From contig JABANP010000109.1 in NCBI GenBank assembly GCA_013115135.1, forward strand, positions 1 through 64,000: DNA of 64,000 nt, written 5' to 3'. Position 1 is the stretch's first letter; the number at the start of each line of letters is the position of its first letter. Below the pieces are notes generated by a model. The model saw only the letters and a program-made list of their open reading frames with translations. It ran no database searches and was not told where the DNA came from. Positions 33,596 through 43,745 of the stretch are shown here, one piece after another. The translations under genes were made by a program, and so were the position numbers. Origin of the DNA: Perkinsus olseni. Its lineage: Eukaryota > Perkinsozoa > Perkinsida > Perkinsidae.

Positions 33596-34852
33596 AGTCC
33601 GAAGACTGGTTGCCCTCTAGAATATGAACGATTCTGGCAGCCCGCTCATCAGTTATCCGGTCAAGAGGTGCTTCTACACCATTGTTCCGATTATTGAAAG
33701 GTATTCTTATTCATTCATTTGTCGACCGTCGGTATGTTCTCCGTCGAGCGGATCATCTTCAGGCAACACACGGTAAGGTTCAGCTGGGAAGCTTGCGTTA
33801 CTTCCCGGGCTTGGATCTTATTGCATCATTTGGGTGTCACAAACCTGGTCCCGATAAGCACGGCCAATACTTTCTCTTGACGTTTAGTAAACATCGTTTA
33901 CTATGAAGTCCGTGAACTTCAGGGGTTCTCTGGCCTACCTTCTCTCTATCAACCTGACGCATCATGGCGTATCCACTCGACTCGGATCTTTTTGTGTTCC
34001 AGAAGGTCGGGTCTTCGGTAGCTACCGTCAATTCAATTGACTCAATTGTATGAGCATGTGCGAGGCCCTCGCAGCGAGGGCAACCCACAACATGGTATAC
34101 TATTTCCGATATACCTTTGGAATACAAGTTATATTATATAACCATTGCCATCGGCCGATTACACCGTGCTGGATGCGATGATGGTTTTTAGTAAGAACCT
34201 CGAGAAGTTCGAGTGAGTACTTCTTACTCGTATGGCCTCTACCACCGTCGGTGGTAGAGAAGTTCACGCGAAGTTCACTCAGTCCGAGCGGTGGCCCACC
34301 GCTTGGACTGAGTCATTTAGAGACTACGTCGTGAGCTTCTCATGTACAAAGGGCCATCAGCTATGCTCTGCCTGTGAGGGGCGCTTCAATACTAGCAACG
34401 CCTCCGCTTTTCGTCTACCTAGGTCATGCATGATAGAGGCTTATGAAGTTCTGAGGTTTAAGACAGTTGAAAGGCGTAGCTACACCTTTTCAACATCTAG
34501 TTCGACAATGGAACCATCAAGTTCGCCGAGGCGAGCGAAGTGAGTTGTACGAATCTGAAACGGGGATACCTATTCGGAATTGAAAGTTCTACGTGCGGAA
34601 TAGGCTATTCCGCACGTAGAACTTTCAATTCCGTGGTGGGGCTTTCGAATCCGCACGTTGGTCCTTCGTAAGTTCAATTTCGACACGATGGGACGTTCAA
34701 TTTCGAAACAAGGAATTTCAAAGTCACATTCGAACTTTCAATATTCGTGGCCGGTCCTCGGTCCTCGGGATTTTCGAGGCTCTGGGAAATTCAACTTCGC
34801 AAATGGGATGTTCGATTTCGATAAGACGCTTACTGTCACTAAGCTTCTTATC
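33596..34852. other. Intergenic; perfect 59-bp palindrome
   Basis: 34575-34633 is a palindrome with 29-bp arms and a single central base. It is followed to ~34830 by degenerate GTTCAATTTCG words. Other hairpins: CTCTACCACC-GTC-GGTGGTAGAG near 34235, ACTCAGTCC...GGACTGAGT near 34287, GCCCTCGCAGCGAGGGC near 34065. No gene. Confidence 0.6.
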
Positions 34853-36720
34853 ATGCTCTGCGTCATCGCACTATCCTCGCTGTTCCTGAGCGTCTCCCTA
34901 GCTCTCGACGACGGCTACTACTGTGGGTTGTATGGCGAGCAGATCATCGGCCCGATCACTCTATACGCTTGCATGGCGGTCGGCCCGACCGGGTCGGGTA
35001 TAATACAAACGGCAAGGAGAAAGTAGAGATCAATTATGAGTTTTTCCACAGGGTGAATATTGCGGTAACCTCTGATGTTGTATTTGATGGTGATAAGATG
35101 ATTCTGAAACGTGACGGTAAGGAGGAGGGTCCCGACCTGTTCCCTTACTTGGATGTCAAGGTCAACTTCAAGACCTCCTGTGATCGTTCTGAGGTGGTTA
35201 TCGTGGAACTTAAGGATGGATCGAATCCTAGTCTCAATCTCACCAAGCAGGGTTGTACAGTTCCTCCCGGAGTTCGAGCCAGTTGCGGTGTCCCTGGCGC
35301 AAGGCGACTTGAAAGAGACCGTCCGCGGGAAGGTGCGTACACTGGAGAGGCTTACTTGTCTCCCGGCTACCAGGGTTTGCCCACTGGGAAAATGGGAAAT
35401 TTTTCCCCAGGGAATTTCCGGGAAATATTTCCCTTGGGAAAAATCCCGGGTTTTTCCCTGGGAAATGATGTGTTTGGCCTCCCTAGGCAGTTTGTTGATG
35501 CACTAGATACGCACGTGGAAGAATGGATGGAGAGTGAGGCAATAGCGACGACGATATGACAGCTGTGCTAGGTTTGAACTCATAAGGTGCATCCGCGCGT
35601 GAATGAGTGCGGTACACATCGGCTTCTGACACCTCTAGCGGGTTGTACAGTGCTTCGGGAAGACTGCTTCCTGATGATAATGAGGTATGAGCAAACTTTC
35701 GATGAGTTCACATTCCATCCGACTCGGTGTCTAACCGAGGTACTGAATGGCGTTGTCCTCCTCGGATGGGAGCCGGAACGTCGTTGTTCGTTGACCTCGA
35801 GCCCTTGAGCTGGGGTACATATCAGCTTCCGACACCTCTAGCGAGCCATACAATGCTTCCTGGTGACAGTAAGGTCTTAGCAATTATACCAAGTACAACA
35901 CGACGCATAATAAAAGCTCCTATTGAGCTATAAGAAAATTCTGGCTGAGTTCGCAGCCCGTCAGATTTGGAGGCTGACCGAACGGCATTGCCGAGGCATT
36001 GCCGAAAGTTCCGGTTCAACGCGTTCAACGCGGTTGTTTGTTGACTTCGCTCCCTGGTGCCGGGGTGAACCCAGTAGGGTACATATCCGCTTTCGACACC
36101 CCTAGCAGGGCATACAGTGGTTCCTGGTGATAGTGACGTACAGACAAACTCTCGATAACTTCACCGTCTGGCCGACTCGGTGGCTAAGCGAGGTAGCTAA
36201 CGGGATTGCCGAGTTTATATAGAAGTCAAAAGTTCCGGCTCGGAAGTCCCCACCGGAGCTGGGGCACGTCCGGCACTGCTTCAGACTCGCCGGAATTTTT
36301 CCGGGAATTGGGAAAGGGAAATATCCGGGAAATTCCCTTTCCCGGAAATACTCAGAGTTTTTCCCAGTTTGGGCAAACCCTGCCGGCTACGACCCCAACC
36401 GCACGAGGACCAATCATGATAAGATGTCATTTTTTGTGGATGACGCAATTCCACCTCCTCATGCGGGGGTGTACTTGTATGATTCACACACCTTCCGTTG
36501 GGACGCTACTGGCACCACCTTGATCATTGGGGAAGTGAACAACTACGGAGAACTGCCATTGGCGATTGGAGGCAGGTATCTTGAGGGATCGAAGAGTGTT
36601 ATTGAGGTCAAGGGTACCTCACGCTACGACAGCCTTGCCGATCTGATCTACTACTTCCCTCCTGATTCGGATCTGCCTTTTATAACCGGTTACCCTTCTC
36701 TCTTGTTGTTGTTGCAGTAA
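34853..36720 (+). pseudogene. Secreted YCG-family protein, split by a TIR element
   Basis: The N-terminal part starts MLCVIALSSLFLSVSLAL (signal peptide), then GYYCGLYG and TLYACMAV. The frame changes near 34995 and continues VVFDGDKMILKRDGKEEG as in the 28231 gene. A 1013-bp element follows, and the C-terminal part resumes at 36391 (DPNRTRTNHDKMSFFVDD) and ends SLLLLLQ. The frame change is either a small indel or a 38-nt intron (GTCGGC...GGCAAG) whose removal also restores the frame but makes the segment shorter than in paralogues. Removing the element plus one duplication joins SPGY to DPNRT in frame. The last 31 bases overlap the end of the convergent minus-strand gene (36690). Confidence 0.7.
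35370..36382. mobile_element. hAT-like non-autonomous TIR element (CAGGGTTTGCCCA type)
   Basis: Termini are CAGGGTTTGCCCA and, inverted, TGGGCAAACCCTG. An exact 8-bp duplication CCGGCTAC lies at 35362-35369 and 36383-36390. Subterminal tracts are dominated by GGGAAATTTCCC-like palindromes on both sides. The interior has three ~200-260 bp repeats with core GACACCYCTAGC (35622, 35838, 36096). No transposase. Length 1013 bp. Confidence 0.88.
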
Positions 36721-37942
36721 CCTAGAAGCTGAACGAAGTTCGGGGCTTGAATTTTGAACATCTTCGACATTTTCTTGAGCCGCAGCGTCCTCGCCCAAGC
36801 TGCTTCATAATGCGAAAGACTACCAATCTCAGCCGAATATGGATAAGATAATATACGGCTAACCGTATCAAATGGAAACCCAACCAAGACAGACATCTGT
36901 ACAGTATAACGACACAAGCGAAGCGCATCGTTCAAGGAGCCTTTAGCTAGCCGAAGTAACCTGTAGACCACAGTAGATTCCATATCGTAGTTCTTAGCAA
37001 GAAGGTCGACAACTACTCTAATACCATCATCAATTCCAGGTTTCCCACAGTATATACAAACCCCCTTCTGACTTCAGATCCGAATTACTCGAAAAGGAAT
37101 TAAGGTATTGGGTTACCCTAACATCCTCTTTCCCACGCAGATATACCTCCTCAACCCGAACTTCTTCAACCTGCGGACTCTCCTTCGCATTCGACTCTTG
37201 TAGGATCTGGTGCACGAGAGATTCGCGCGATTCTCCACACAAATCTGGCAACCAATCACCGTATCCTACATCATACATATCCGATACAAACAAATGAGGC
37301 AAGGTACGCAACCCTCGTCCTTAACTTGAGTAATACCATTTCCCCAAGGGTAACATATGGGTTAAAGTCTTTACGACCAAATGTATTTTGTGTACAGGAC
37401 GTAAGTTTCGCCCCCTCTTCTTCGATATCATGGTACACTCCATGGATACTGCCGCCATTCTTCTCTATGAGCAAACAGACATCAGCAAGGGCAACGCCAT
37501 AGTCAGTTGCGATCTTCTTTGCCCACGATAATGACCTGCGGAACCTTCCATAAACCAGCGTAGAGCACCATAGACCACCTATAGTACGACTCTTAACACC
37601 AGTGTACTTTGAAATGATACAAACCAAACGTCATGTAGCCCAGGTATCCAAAGGGTAACCGTGGCATGAGTATAATATACGAGTCACAGTGTTTTCGTCC
37701 ATTTCGAAATGTTGACAGGCATAAACCACGAAAGAAAGTGCTGTCATAGGTTGCCCAGCTTCTCCACACTTGAAACATACTCCATCAAGATACATAGGCT
37801 CGGCTTCTTCAAGTTTCAGTCTCCATTGGTTGCAGTCCTTGTCCTCAATGTATCTCGGAAACCTTGGCAATCGGGCCGACGCATCAAGATCCTTCTCACC
37901 AACATTTCGGGTACACCAATCCCAATCACCCGGTGTATAATA

Positions 37943-38574
37943 GGGATGTTCACGACTCGTACACCGAAAACTCGTACATTTTCGACTCATGTCTCGAATA
38001 CTCGTACACCTTCGACTCGTACACCAAATACCCGTACACTGAGGATTCGTGCACGGAAAACTCATACACAAGTTTTAAGGCAGTCGCGGAGCGCTCCGCG
38101 ACATGCCTAAAATTTCGCGCGGCTCCGCCGCCTCTACTTGACCATTTATCTCCTCCCTGTCATGCCGGGCCTGTACATAAGATCGAACCCGCGACCTTCA
38201 GAATGGTAACCCGTTACCTTAACCTCCACACCACTTACACTATTGAATATTTGCTCACAGAGTGGCGCAAACAATTCGCTCTCTATAGACAATTGTACTT
38301 CCTTCGCTTCGCCATTGCTCTCAGCGCGCGGCCCAAAAATGCGACTCAAGCAGCATAGTGTACGAGTCGTGCTCGTGTACGAGTTGACGATGTACGAGTT
38401 TTATGTGTATGGGTTTTACGTGTATGAGTTTTATGTGTACGAGTATTATGTGTACGAGCTTTAAGTGTACGAAACGACGGTGTACGGATCCAAGGGGTGA
38501 ACGAGCATTCAGTGTACGAGTCGTGTACGAAATGAAAGTGTACGAGTTTTCGGTGTACGAGTCGTGATACACCC
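37943..38574. mobile_element. Fold-back TIR element built of CTCGTACAC subrepeats
   Basis: Flanked by the exact 8-bp duplication GTATAATA (37935-37942 and 38575-38582). Ends are GGGATGTTCACGACTCG and, inverted, GGGTGTATCACGACTCG. Both arms (~130 and ~230 bp) consist of irregular copies of CTCGTACAC/GTGTACGAG about every 15 bp. The centre holds a tRNA-like sequence (38165-38235, minus strand). It is inserted in an exon of the SANT/CxxC paralogue 2. Confidence 0.85.
38165..38235 (-). tRNA. tRNA-like relic inside fold-back element
   Basis: The minus strand reads GTGGAGGTTAAGGTAACGGG (A-box-like) and, after an ACC...GGT hairpin, GTCGCGGGTTCGATC (B-box-like). The acceptor stem is not recognisable. 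Could be an internal pol III promoter carried by the element. Confidence 0.35.
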
Positions 38575-39013
38575 GTATAATAAGCCTCGGGGAAAACACG
38601 TGCGAGTCGCACTCTGGCATCGTAGAACCAACGCTGGACAATGTGAATAACTAACGTAAAACAACAACAATGAGGTCCAAGACCAACACAATCTCGAGAT
38701 TCATACGAAGAGGGATTCATTTTAAACGAGGGATATCCAATAACGGCAATCCTCTTTGACACTGCGCTCCAGGATGTCGTTTAATGGGAGAACTAGGAGA
38801 CTTCTCTTCAAAAGTCCTCTTGCGTGATCCCTAAAAGTATACTAAACATGTGATAACGCTGAGTTATACCTACTTCTTCTACCGTCTCTAGACAAGTGAG
38901 TCGTTGAGTATCCCGGAAAATAGAAGCACACCCTGATTTGACCTACAACATCACTCACCCTGGAAAGGAAAAGACTTTGACAACCTACATTATCCCATCG
39001 GTTCTGGAGATCT

Positions 39014-40116
39014 CAGGGTTGTCGTTTTTGGGAAAAAAAGCTCGCATTTCCCGGGAAGGGAATTTCCCGGGAATTTCCCGGAAAATTCCCGGGAAACTTT
39101 CCCCACTGTTTTTTTTCTAACCGCCTAACGGCGGTTCGCAATATCTCGCTGTCTTCTGGACCCCGAGCTGGCACCGCAGTCCACAACACGCACATCCGTC
39201 TTGTGGCAAGACTCAAGGTATAGTCCGGACGAACAATCGTAGTCCCATTCGTAGGGATTATATTGCGCACTTGACCAATCTCTGGCCTGTCCCACTCTGA
39301 GAGTGGCACTCTCCCAAAAGTAGTCGGAGTATCGCAGATATAGCCAATTCAAGGAAGAGCGAAAGGCGTTTAGGCGATTGCCTAAAGCAATGCTGAGAGA
39401 AGCAACAGCGGTGAGCAACTTACAGACCAGTGGTTGTAAGTTCTTTCAAAGAACTTCTTTGTGGTCTGAGACCAAATAGAGCTACGGCCAATCTTGGATA
39501 GATGTCATCTATTAGATGAAATATTGGATTCGATGAGAAAAAAAACAGTTACATTATCTTACGAGTTGAAGACTGCCCGCTCATGCGGAAACGGTGCTCC
39601 CGAATCACTGCCTCGAGGGTAATTCTAAAAATTCAAGGAAGCATTTTCCGGGATCTGGTTTACCTGGGCAACGGTTCGGGTTTCTGGTCGCCCTGGCTAA
39701 CAGTTCCGGGATCGGGGCGCCCTGTCGGGTTTCGGGAGGGGTTTCAGGTTTTCCCTTCCTGCCTTCACCCATAATTCAGGCTTTGTTCTGTTGCCTTTGC
39801 CTGCCTGTTGCACGCGCTTCCTTGGATTTTGGGCCTTTCCCTTGGATTATGCCCTGCTTCGATCGTCACATTTCGGGCGAGCGAGATTCTGCCAGCGCGA
39901 CACGTATCGCGCGCGCCCGAAAATTATAAACTGCTAATTGTTCAACATTTGGAGTGCGCATGGGTATGGACTAAGCTCTATTGGTCTTCAGAGTGCTCCA
40001 TTCACATGGAGGTTGAATATTTGCAACATAATCTACGCAAAAAGGCCGAAAAACACGATTTTTTGGAAATTTCCCGGGGAAAACGGCCGAGAGCGTTCCC
40101 AAAGCCGACAACCCTG
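39014..40116. mobile_element. hAT-like non-autonomous TIR element (CAGGGTTGTCG type)
   Basis: Exact 8-bp duplication GGAGATCT at 39006-39013 and 40117-40124. Termini match over 21 bases with two mismatches (CAGGGTTGTCG-- -TTTGGGAA). Subterminal GGGAATTTCCCGGGAA palindromes resemble those of the 35370 and 62798 elements. The interior contains the repeat shared with 9030-9218. On the minus strand the insertion splits a SANT helix-3 exon. Length 1103 bp, no transposase. Confidence 0.88.
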
Positions 40117-40484
40117 GGAGATCTTCAACTCCCGTCCTATCGACACACTTCAGAGACGCAGTCATGCGAGACAACTTCAAAACCGACTTGTAACGATAAG
40201 GTATGAATCGATGGTATAGCTTAGTCGAAGATTTAATCGAATTCAACATTTAGCTAATCTTCACGACACAATTGGAGAGACCAATTCAACTCAAGATCCA
40301 CAAAAGTTTTGTGACAAAACTCTGGTACAGGAGAACTCCTGAAGAATCGAGGACAGATTAAATGGCCTACATATGGGCACTTCTTGAACACAACCAGAAA
40401 AGTAGAAATAATCTCATAGAATAAATCTCAAAAATTCTTAAGGCATCCACAGCGATTTCTCATTCAGGATTACTTGAAGAGCTT

Positions 40485-41096
40485 TTAGAACCTATATAAA
40501 CCTAGAATTAATAATACGTTCATCTTTCTACCTGCCACTCCAAATCGACCCCAATAGTTATCCAACTTTGCTTTCTTCTCATTTTCTATTTTCTGCTTGC
40601 TTAAGGTCGCCGCTTCTTTCTTTTCTTTTTGCTCCTTAAAACGTGCTGCTGCCTCCATTTTGGCTTGTGGTGTCTGCCAATCCCCGCTACCCTACCACGC
40701 TCTCCTTGAATCTCTGAGGGATGATAACAATTCTTACTCCGCACTCGCTCAAATAGTTTAACGCGATGAACCTACCTCCTCAATTGGGCTTCATGAATGC
40801 AATCAAGCACATCCGAATCATCGTAATCGTTTCCCAGAATAACAACTCCGTTTTCATATTTCAACACCATTTCTCCAGTAGGACCTTCAGCTACCTGAAT
40901 AAAGAATTAATGTAGGATCCATTTTCCGGTCTACCTCGCCTCCAACCAACCAATAGACGTTCTTAACGACCTCTTCAGGTGGTATCTTCATGGAACGAAA
41001 ATAGTGCGACAATTCACTAGGACTTCTGTCCCATAGTGGTTTACCATCCTCCCAACGAGAGGGACGATTAGGCGGATCATTCGAAGGGGACGACAT
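40485..41096 (-). CDS. Hypothetical protein, three exons (160 aa)
   Basis: Exons 41096-40935, 40894-40776 and 40686-40485 (162, 119 and 202 nt, divisible by three). Intron 1 is 40 nt (GTAGAC...TTTATTCAG, phase 0). Intron 2 (GTAGGT...GGTAG, phase 2) is 89 nt; its acceptor is the least certain part. The protein starts MSSPSNDPPNRPSRWEDG. It has an acidic-hydrophobic middle (EMVLKYENGVVILGNDYDDS) and then a charged helix (KMEAAARFKEQKEKKEAA) likely to form a coiled coil. A late GTAGAAAG could be a further donor. No signal peptide, no family recognised. It lies between the two SANT/CxxC genes on the same strand. Confidence 0.5.
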
Positions 41097-41210
41097 CACG
41101 TGACAACGAAATAACACACACACGTGAGACAATTGAGAGAAAAGACAAACAAGATTATGCATCGATTTCGCGGTTGCACTACAATGATTGAAGCACTTTT
41201 CGATATCCAT

Positions 41211-42163
41211 TGCATAATTTTTTGTGAGCAGCGCCAGTGGCGCTGCGCCACAACCGTAAGAGGCTTATCGATATATATTTCCTGCAAAACCCTTAGAAAT
41301 ACCTGAAATTCCGCCAAACTAATTAAGGAACCTTATATTGCTTGGCAACAGCCTTACCACTACGTGCTTATATCCTGAGTATCCGATATACACCTAATCC
41401 CAACCTCCTGGTCTGGTCTGGTTTAATCCAGTTTTGGAGACTCCAATGCAACTCAAGAAACCTAATCACATACACCCTCTCATAAACCACACTCAGTACC
41501 CACTCCCGTGCAACCCACACTCCAATCGTCTTCCGGATCTTAGTATTCAGTCAGGGTTTCGCACCTCCGATGCAGCACCCCAGCCAAGCGAGTGGCATCT
41601 TCCGTTGCCGTTTCCACGTTGGAACCCTAGGGAGACCAGTACACTCGTGTACCCGAGTGAACCCAGATTCTGCCCGGTCATCACCGGGACGTCTGAGCCT
41701 CTTAGCCGTCTCTACCATTTGGGGGTCATGGCATGACCGTCCTGCGTTTCAAGCAACTTTGTACCACTCTCTGTGGGGGATCCCCGCTGAGACTTCCGAC
41801 CTATCTCCCCGAGTATTGAACCCGGGTCATCTGATAGTTGATACGACCATGCACCACTACACCATTCTACCAGATGACTGAAAATTAGTCTTTCTGACAA
41901 AATTCTGCTCATGGACAATGTCTCGAAATCCTAGAACAATGAGAAAGCTTTTACACCGGTTCTTTTAGCAATTGTTTTCTGAGCATGTCGGAATCTAATA
42001 CATTTGCTTTACGCCAACTCCCGGCTAGACACTTCCTACACAATAAACCTCAAAAGTACCTGGCTATACCCACAGGTTCTCTGAAATAACTCAGTAACCA
42101 ATTCAACGAAGCTTATAAAGGAAATATAGAGTATAATAATGCTACAAAAATCAATGGGTGCCT
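41211..42163. other. Intergenic with tRNA-like sequence
   Basis: No gene supported. At about 41790-41880 the minus strand carries GTGTAGTGGTGCATGG (A-box-like) and CCCGGGTTCAATACTCGG (complete T arm), a tRNA relic or SINE head. The plus strand at 41434-41880 is open in places without motif. Confidence 0.45.
41790..41880 (-). tRNA. tRNA-like relic
   Basis: The T arm CCGGG-TTCAATA-CTCGG pairs fully, with one G-U. An A-box-like GTAGTGG lies about 35 bases upstream. Anticodon and acceptor stems cannot be formed confidently. Interpreted as a tRNA pseudogene or the head of a SINE. Confidence 0.4.
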
Positions 42164-43642
42164 TTATTTCCACATTTTCTCGCGAATATGTCTCCGTACT
42201 CGATCTCGGTTACCTCGATAATACATACATAACATACACACTTCTTGAAGAGGAAGATTATAACCATCAGATGTAGCTTTAACCGACTTGATACACCTTT
42301 TGAAATCATGCGAAGTATCCACCAAAATAAGGTATAATAGGATAACATAATGGAGAGCAATACCATATTCCACCGACATAGTAAGCAATCGACCACAAAT
42401 CCTACGTGTACAACTCACATATCCTCGTTCGTGCAAGAGTAGCCCACCGATGACGGCTTCATTAGCATTGTAGACCTGGCCCAGAAATACCACAGCCTGA
42501 CGTCCAGAGACAGCGGGTCCATATGAACCACAATAGTAACACTGGCCATCCTTCCCATTTCACAAACAGGAGAAAGCGTCCTAGCCACCAGTTCCCAGTT
42601 ACTCGTAACATACATATCTTCATCGGTTGGCTCCGGTTCCGGTTCCCAGAGTTCACCATTTCTCTTTCTCTCATCAATGCGACTCATAACCTGTTTCAGA
42701 CCACGCCAATCAAACTCTTTCCTATGCAAAATACGCTCGGGAAGATACACATGCATAGATCTTCCGCCAATACACAAAGCAGATGTCTCAGCAGATGTCT
42801 CGTATTCTTCAACTCTTCTTCTTTTACTATCCGGTTCCTCTTGATCTAAATCCGCTAACCTCCGAGTACTCCATGAATTGGTAGAGGGTATAGAATCTAC
42901 GGCAGATGAGTTTACGACTCGATAAAGCCATTATGCAATAAATTAAGTATTACCTTCAGTGAGATCTACTACTTCGTTGGCCGCAACGCTACTAATATGC
43001 ACTTCATTGGATAGAACATTATCGTGCCCAGTAGTAATATTACAAGAGGAGCTTGAAGTCGAAAGGTAACTCCTATCCGTTCGTTCTTCAGAGATTTTGG
43101 AATTCTGGGATAACTTGAATGCATGGCCAAGTACATCCGTAGCCGCATCACGCATTACAATACGTGATACCTTGCATCCTCTTGTCCAACTGGGTTTATT
43201 TGTATTGTTTATTGGTCCCCTATAGTAGATTGTACCAATACTAGTTCCAGCATCTCGAGGTACCTGTTAGTTTCAACTTGTGATGCATCAAGAAAATGAA
43301 TCAATCTTACGCATTCAGTATTAGGATATTGATTAAGATTCACCAGATGCAATTCTTCCAAGGCTATCATCCTCTCGAATTTGGAACGTAAATGTTCGGA
43401 CTTCCTCGTTATTTTGAACCTACTCAATATGAAAAAATGAACAAACATAATTTCAAGTTACTGAAAGGTTACTTCAAGCTTTCATCATTCAATATAGATA
43501 CCCACGTTCCACTATCATATTTTTGGACCCCCTCCAACAAATCCAATAACTCCTCGTAGTCCCACTGTCTGTAGCTGTTAGTGCTAGTCTGACGAAGCAT
43601 ATCATCACTTAATTTCGTTCCTTCAAACGAAACAGGAGGCAT
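42164..43642 (-). CDS. SANT/Myb-domain protein with CxxC module, five exons (421 aa)
   Basis: Exons 43642-43473, 43419-43264, 43219-42954, 42896-42610 and 42550-42164. Introns are 53, 44, 57 and 59 nt; phases agree at each junction and the total is 1266 nt. Residues ~24-75 form a SANT/Myb domain: WDYEELLDLLEGVQKYDSGT, W after it, then ITRKSEHLRSKFERM as helix 3. A Ser-rich linker and a basic stretch (DSKRRRVEEYE) follow, perhaps a nuclear signal. The C-terminal third is a module starting DGQCYYCGSYG, then helices (EAVIGGLLLHERGYVSC, MSVEYGIALHYVILL) and a late CMLC pair. The same module occurs in paralogue 2 (36690-40230). SANT domains bind DNA or histone tails; the module looks like a zinc-binding fold, by inference. 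The intron-4 acceptor (GGGAAG) is weak. Confidence 0.6.
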
Positions 43643-43745
43643 TAATGGGAATATTATATAAGATCAATCTGGAGAATAAAACAGAATTACGAAAATCCCC
43701 AAAACACAACAACTTAACAGTACCTCGAGAATTATACAAAATATA

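Larger units (their letters stand above)
36690..40230 (-). pseudogene. SANT + CxxC-module gene, paralogue 2, split by two elements
   Basis: Exon pieces on the minus strand, 5' to 3'. About 40230-40117 plus 39013-38958 encode CVDRTGVEDLQNRWDNV (SANT/Myb helix 3), interrupted by the 39014-40116 element, then donor GTGAGT. An upstream exon near 38762-38688 ends ESRDC. 38633-37660 encodes RWFYDARVRLARVFPEAYYT, interrupted by the 37943-38574 element, then DGVCFKCGEAGQPM. 37578 onward encodes GGLWCSTLVYGRF and DYGVALADVCLL. After an unresolved junction, an exon ends at 37117 (GKEDVR). A 49-nt intron then leads to 37067-36690, which encodes VCIYCGKPGIDDGIRVVVDL and ends at 36690. With the element removed, the 38633-37660 exon is 334 nt, which fits the phase-1 donor there. 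Two CxxCG modules are visible. Function unknown; the SANT domain suggests a DNA- or chromatin-binding role. Confidence 0.55.

Noticed and set aside
38908..40219. Plus-strand gene restored by removing the 39014 element, with an in-frame 24-nt splice option
   Set aside because: The minus strand gives a canonical SANT helix 3 followed by a GTGAGT donor in the same place, so the plus-strand frame is probably antisense.
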